Below the pieces are notes generated by a model. That model was not told the DNA's origin. It worked only from the letters and a program-made list of their open reading frames with translations, and made no database searches. From the NCBI GenBank assembly GCA_030427865.1, contig JAUICK010000001.1, positions 525,507-589,506 on the forward strand: a stretch of 64,000 nt of DNA. The letters are read 5' to 3'. Numbering within the stretch: position 1 is the stretch's first letter; each line of letters begins with the position of its first letter. Both the position numbers and the translations under genes were made by a program. Origin of the DNA: Bacteroidia bacterium (lineage in GTDB: Bacteria > Bacteroidota > Bacteroidia > Flavobacteriales > Flavobacteriaceae). Positions 62,411 through 64,000 of the stretch are shown in pieces.

Positions 62411-63553
62411 CTAATTATTTATAAGTTTTTTAATGCTGTTGTATGCTGGTGTTGGTTTTAAATCTTTACCGTAAATAGATTGAAAATAACCTTTATCTTT
62501 TCCATATCTTATACCTAAATCCCAAAGATTTAAAGAAACAAATCCGTTTTTGCTTTTTTCTTTTAAAACAGCTATAATTTTTTGATATACTTCTGCTTGT
62601 ATTTTTCTTTCTGCTGTTAAGTTTTTAAGATTATTTTCTTTAACTAAATAGTCTAATTCAGTTAGATGGAATTCTAAATTATTTTGATGAGCCCAATCTA
62701 TAAGATTACCAAGTTTTTTTAAAGTTGTATCTATATTATCTACAAAATCTTTTCTTTTTGCTCCTAAAAGTAAGTGACCTTGCCAACCAAGCCCATCTAC
62801 TCTGTGTCCTTTAGAACGCAAGTATAAAACGGTTTTTTTTATTTTGTTCCACATTTTATCTTCCATTCCTGCATTTTGATTAAACACTAATTTTACATTT
62901 GGTGCATGTTTGGTTGCAATTTCAAAAGCTTTTAAAATGTATAGAGGAAATCCATTTTCATCTAAACCTATTTTTAACCATGGATTTTCCCATTTATCTA
63001 TTCCTGGTTTAGGACCATGCCATTTACCATTAGATAATACAGTTTCGTTAACAACATCCATCCAAATTACGTTTGGATGATTATTGTATTTTTTGGTAAA
63101 GGCAGTCATAAAATCAATAAGAATTGAATTGAGTTCTTCTGCTGTTCTATCATCTTTTTTTACCCACCAAGAAGCTTGCGGACTTATAGGACCATGAAGT
63201 CTTACAGCAGTATTATTTTTTTTGGCAAATGCTAAAAAATCGTCAGTATGTTTCCAATTCCATTGATTTGGCAATGGATGAATAATTCTTTGTTTGGATG
63301 CATTTGCTGGTGTTAAATACTTAAAATCTTTTAAAAAAAGTGTTTCTTTTTTTGTGTTTAATTCTTTATGGTTTAAAGTTGCACCAATTAATAAAGAATT
63401 TGTTTTTAGGTTGTTTACATTTATTTTTTTAATACTATTTTTAGATGTTGCACAACTTACAAGTAGTGCCCCCAAAGCCCATAAAAAGAAAAATGCTTCA
63501 TACGTAAGTTTCTTATATATGAAATCATATAAATTGCATTTTCTTTTTGTCAT
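62411..63553 (-). CDS. GH10 endo-xylanase-like lipoprotein
   Basis: This 380-residue protein has a long N-region then a hydrophobic stretch ending in the lipobox LLVSC (Cys34), so it is probably outer-membrane or periplasmic anchored. The single GH10 domain shows AVRLHGPISPQASWWV in the early barrel, the acid/base Glu170 in VIWMDVVNETVLSNGKWHG and the nucleophile Glu299 in EFHLTELDYLVKE. It lacks a CBM. It is well diverged from the neighbouring GH10. It starts the visible sulfatase/xylanase operon, but a T9SS remnant lies 7 bp upstream. Confidence 0.9.
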   Translation of the reverse strand: MTKRKCNLYDFIYKKLTYEAFFFLWALGALLVSCATSKNSIKKINVNNLKTNSLLIGATLNHKELNTKKETLFLKDFKYLTPANASKQRIIHPLPNQWNWKHTDDFLAFAKKNNTAVRLHGPISPQASWWVKKDDRTAEELNSILIDFMTAFTKKYNNHPNVIWMDVVNETVLSNGKWHGPKPGIDKWENPWLKIGLDENGFPLYILKAFEIATKHAPNVKLVFNQNAGMEDKMWNKIKKTVLYLRSKGHRVDGLGWQGHLLLGAKRKDFVDNIDTTLKKLGNLIDWAHQNNLEFHLTELDYLVKENNLKNLTAERKIQAEVYQKIIAVLKEKSKNGFVSLNLWDLGIRYGKDKGYFQSIYGKDLKPTPAYNSIKKLINN

Positions 63554-63560
63554 TAAATAT

Positions 63561-63872
63561 TTATTTTTTGATCACTTTTTTAAATACTATGCCATTGCTG
63601 GTTTTTATTTTTAATAAATATACCCCAGCTTTTAAATTCTTAATATTTATTTTAGAGTTTTTTATATTAGAAAAAGAGCGTATTTTTTTTCCAGAGATAC
63701 TGTAAACAATAATAGATTTAAGTGCGTTTTCTGTTTTTATATAAAGTAAACCATTAGTAGGAATAGGATAAAATTTTACAGATACCTTATTGCCTTTTAC
63801 AGATAATGCCTTGTTTTCTGATTCTATAACTGTAACAGAAAACCTTTTTGCGTTAAAGGTATTGATAACATT
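63561..63872 (-). pseudogene. T9SS sorting-domain fragment, gene interrupted by the repeat
   Basis: The reading frame holds only the end of a T9SS protein: a linker RFSVTVIESENKALSVKGNK, then VKFYPIPTNGLLYIK, SIIVYSISGKKIRSFS and LKAGVYLLKIKTSNGIVFKKV. The upstream part is replaced at 63873 by the repeat element. The track gives it a TTG start inside that repeat, which is not credible. No signal peptide or catalytic domain remains in the window. It is most simply the 3' end of a surface enzyme or binding protein gene interrupted by the element; the 5' part may continue beyond 64000. Confidence 0.65.
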
Positions 63873-64000
63873 AGTTCGAGGCAATACTTCGCTATCGCTA
63901 CGTTTTGCCTCGAACGTGTGGCGGCTAACGCCAAAGTCCTTGACAACACTCCGCTTCGCTTCGTACTGCCAAGAACTTCGCCTATAGCTTATTTTGACTC
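63873..64000. repeat. Second copy of the structured repeat (truncated by the window edge)
   Basis: All 128 bp are identical to 23413-23540, including the hairpin GTTCGAGGCA/TGCCTCGAAC and the arm AACGTGTGGCGGCTA. The right-hand arm would lie beyond the window. Here the element sits inside the coding sequence of a T9SS protein. Confidence 0.95.

Noticed and set aside
63294-63614. 106-residue + strand ORF
   Set aside because: It lies antisense to the GH10 lipoprotein gene, is hydrophobic from reverse-complemented Lys/Asn codons and has no family features.
1-64000. tRNA, rRNA, CRISPR arrays, transposases, prophage
   Set aside because: I scanned for T-loop-like GGTTCGAATCC strings, regularly spaced direct repeats and DDE/Y1 transposase or phage proteins and saw none; a covariance-model scan was not possible here.

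Overview
The window is AT-rich DNA from a member of the Bacteroidetes, most likely a marine Flavobacteriaceae (Polaribacter/Tenacibaculum-like). The evidence is: six proteins ending in type IX secretion (T9SS) sorting domains, GLPGLI-family proteins, an IPExxxVDY protein beside pyruvate kinase, a three-subunit b558-type succinate dehydrogenase, HisKA_2/LytTR signalling, and promoters of the Bacteroidetes TTTG-N20-TAnnTTTG type. I saw no rRNA, tRNA, CRISPR array, transposase or phage gene.

Layout. (1) 1-12.7 kb: mixed housekeeping and envelope genes: MFS exporter, DUF547 protein, family 2 glycosyltransferase, CPBP protease, glycerol-3-phosphate dehydrogenase, a large secreted subtilisin, a PPOX flavoprotein, an NhaC antiporter and pheS. 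(2) 12.9-23.4 kb: gdhA, a LysE-like membrane protein, a hydrolase, DNA polymerase IV, an acetyltransferase, a DAO-type oxidoreductase, a GreA-tail protein, and the sdhCAB operon behind a good sigma-ABfr promoter. (3) 23.4-29 kb: an accessory island. It starts with a structured, GC-richer repeat that recurs, identical over 128 bp, at the window's right edge. Then come a small XRE regulator carrying nine Glu-Arg hexanucleotide repeats, a large inverted repeat, REP-like hairpins, a small secreted four-cysteine protein, two GLPGLI proteins (one frameshifted) and a TonB-receptor-like outer-membrane protein. (4) 29-34.7 kb: RNase H, purN, acpP, fabF, rnc, IPExxxVDY and pyk, the conserved flavobacterial core. 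(5) 34.7-46 kb: an FG-GAP T9SS protein, four small lipoproteins, a TPR-histidine kinase/LytTR pair, an M28 peptidase, a CBS protein, a zinc-ribbon protein, an acetyltransferase and a short SSB. (6) 46-64 kb: a carbohydrate-active region with two CBM-like T9SS proteins, an unannotated 59-residue protein, an acetylesterase/TIM-barrel fusion, a purple acid phosphatase, a G8/beta-helix/discoidin protein, two sulfatases and two GH10 xylanases.

How they work together. The right-hand cluster reads as extracellular or periplasmic breakdown of a decorated xylan: GH10 enzymes cut the backbone, the sulfatases and the SGNH acetylesterase remove substituents, and T9SS proteins bind or expose substrate. 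No SusC/SusD pair is visible, so uptake genes, if any, lie outside. The most unusual units are the Cys-peptide/GLPGLI/outer-membrane locus, the GH10-sulfatase operon with the esterase-TIM fusion, and the repeat that cuts into a T9SS gene at the right end.
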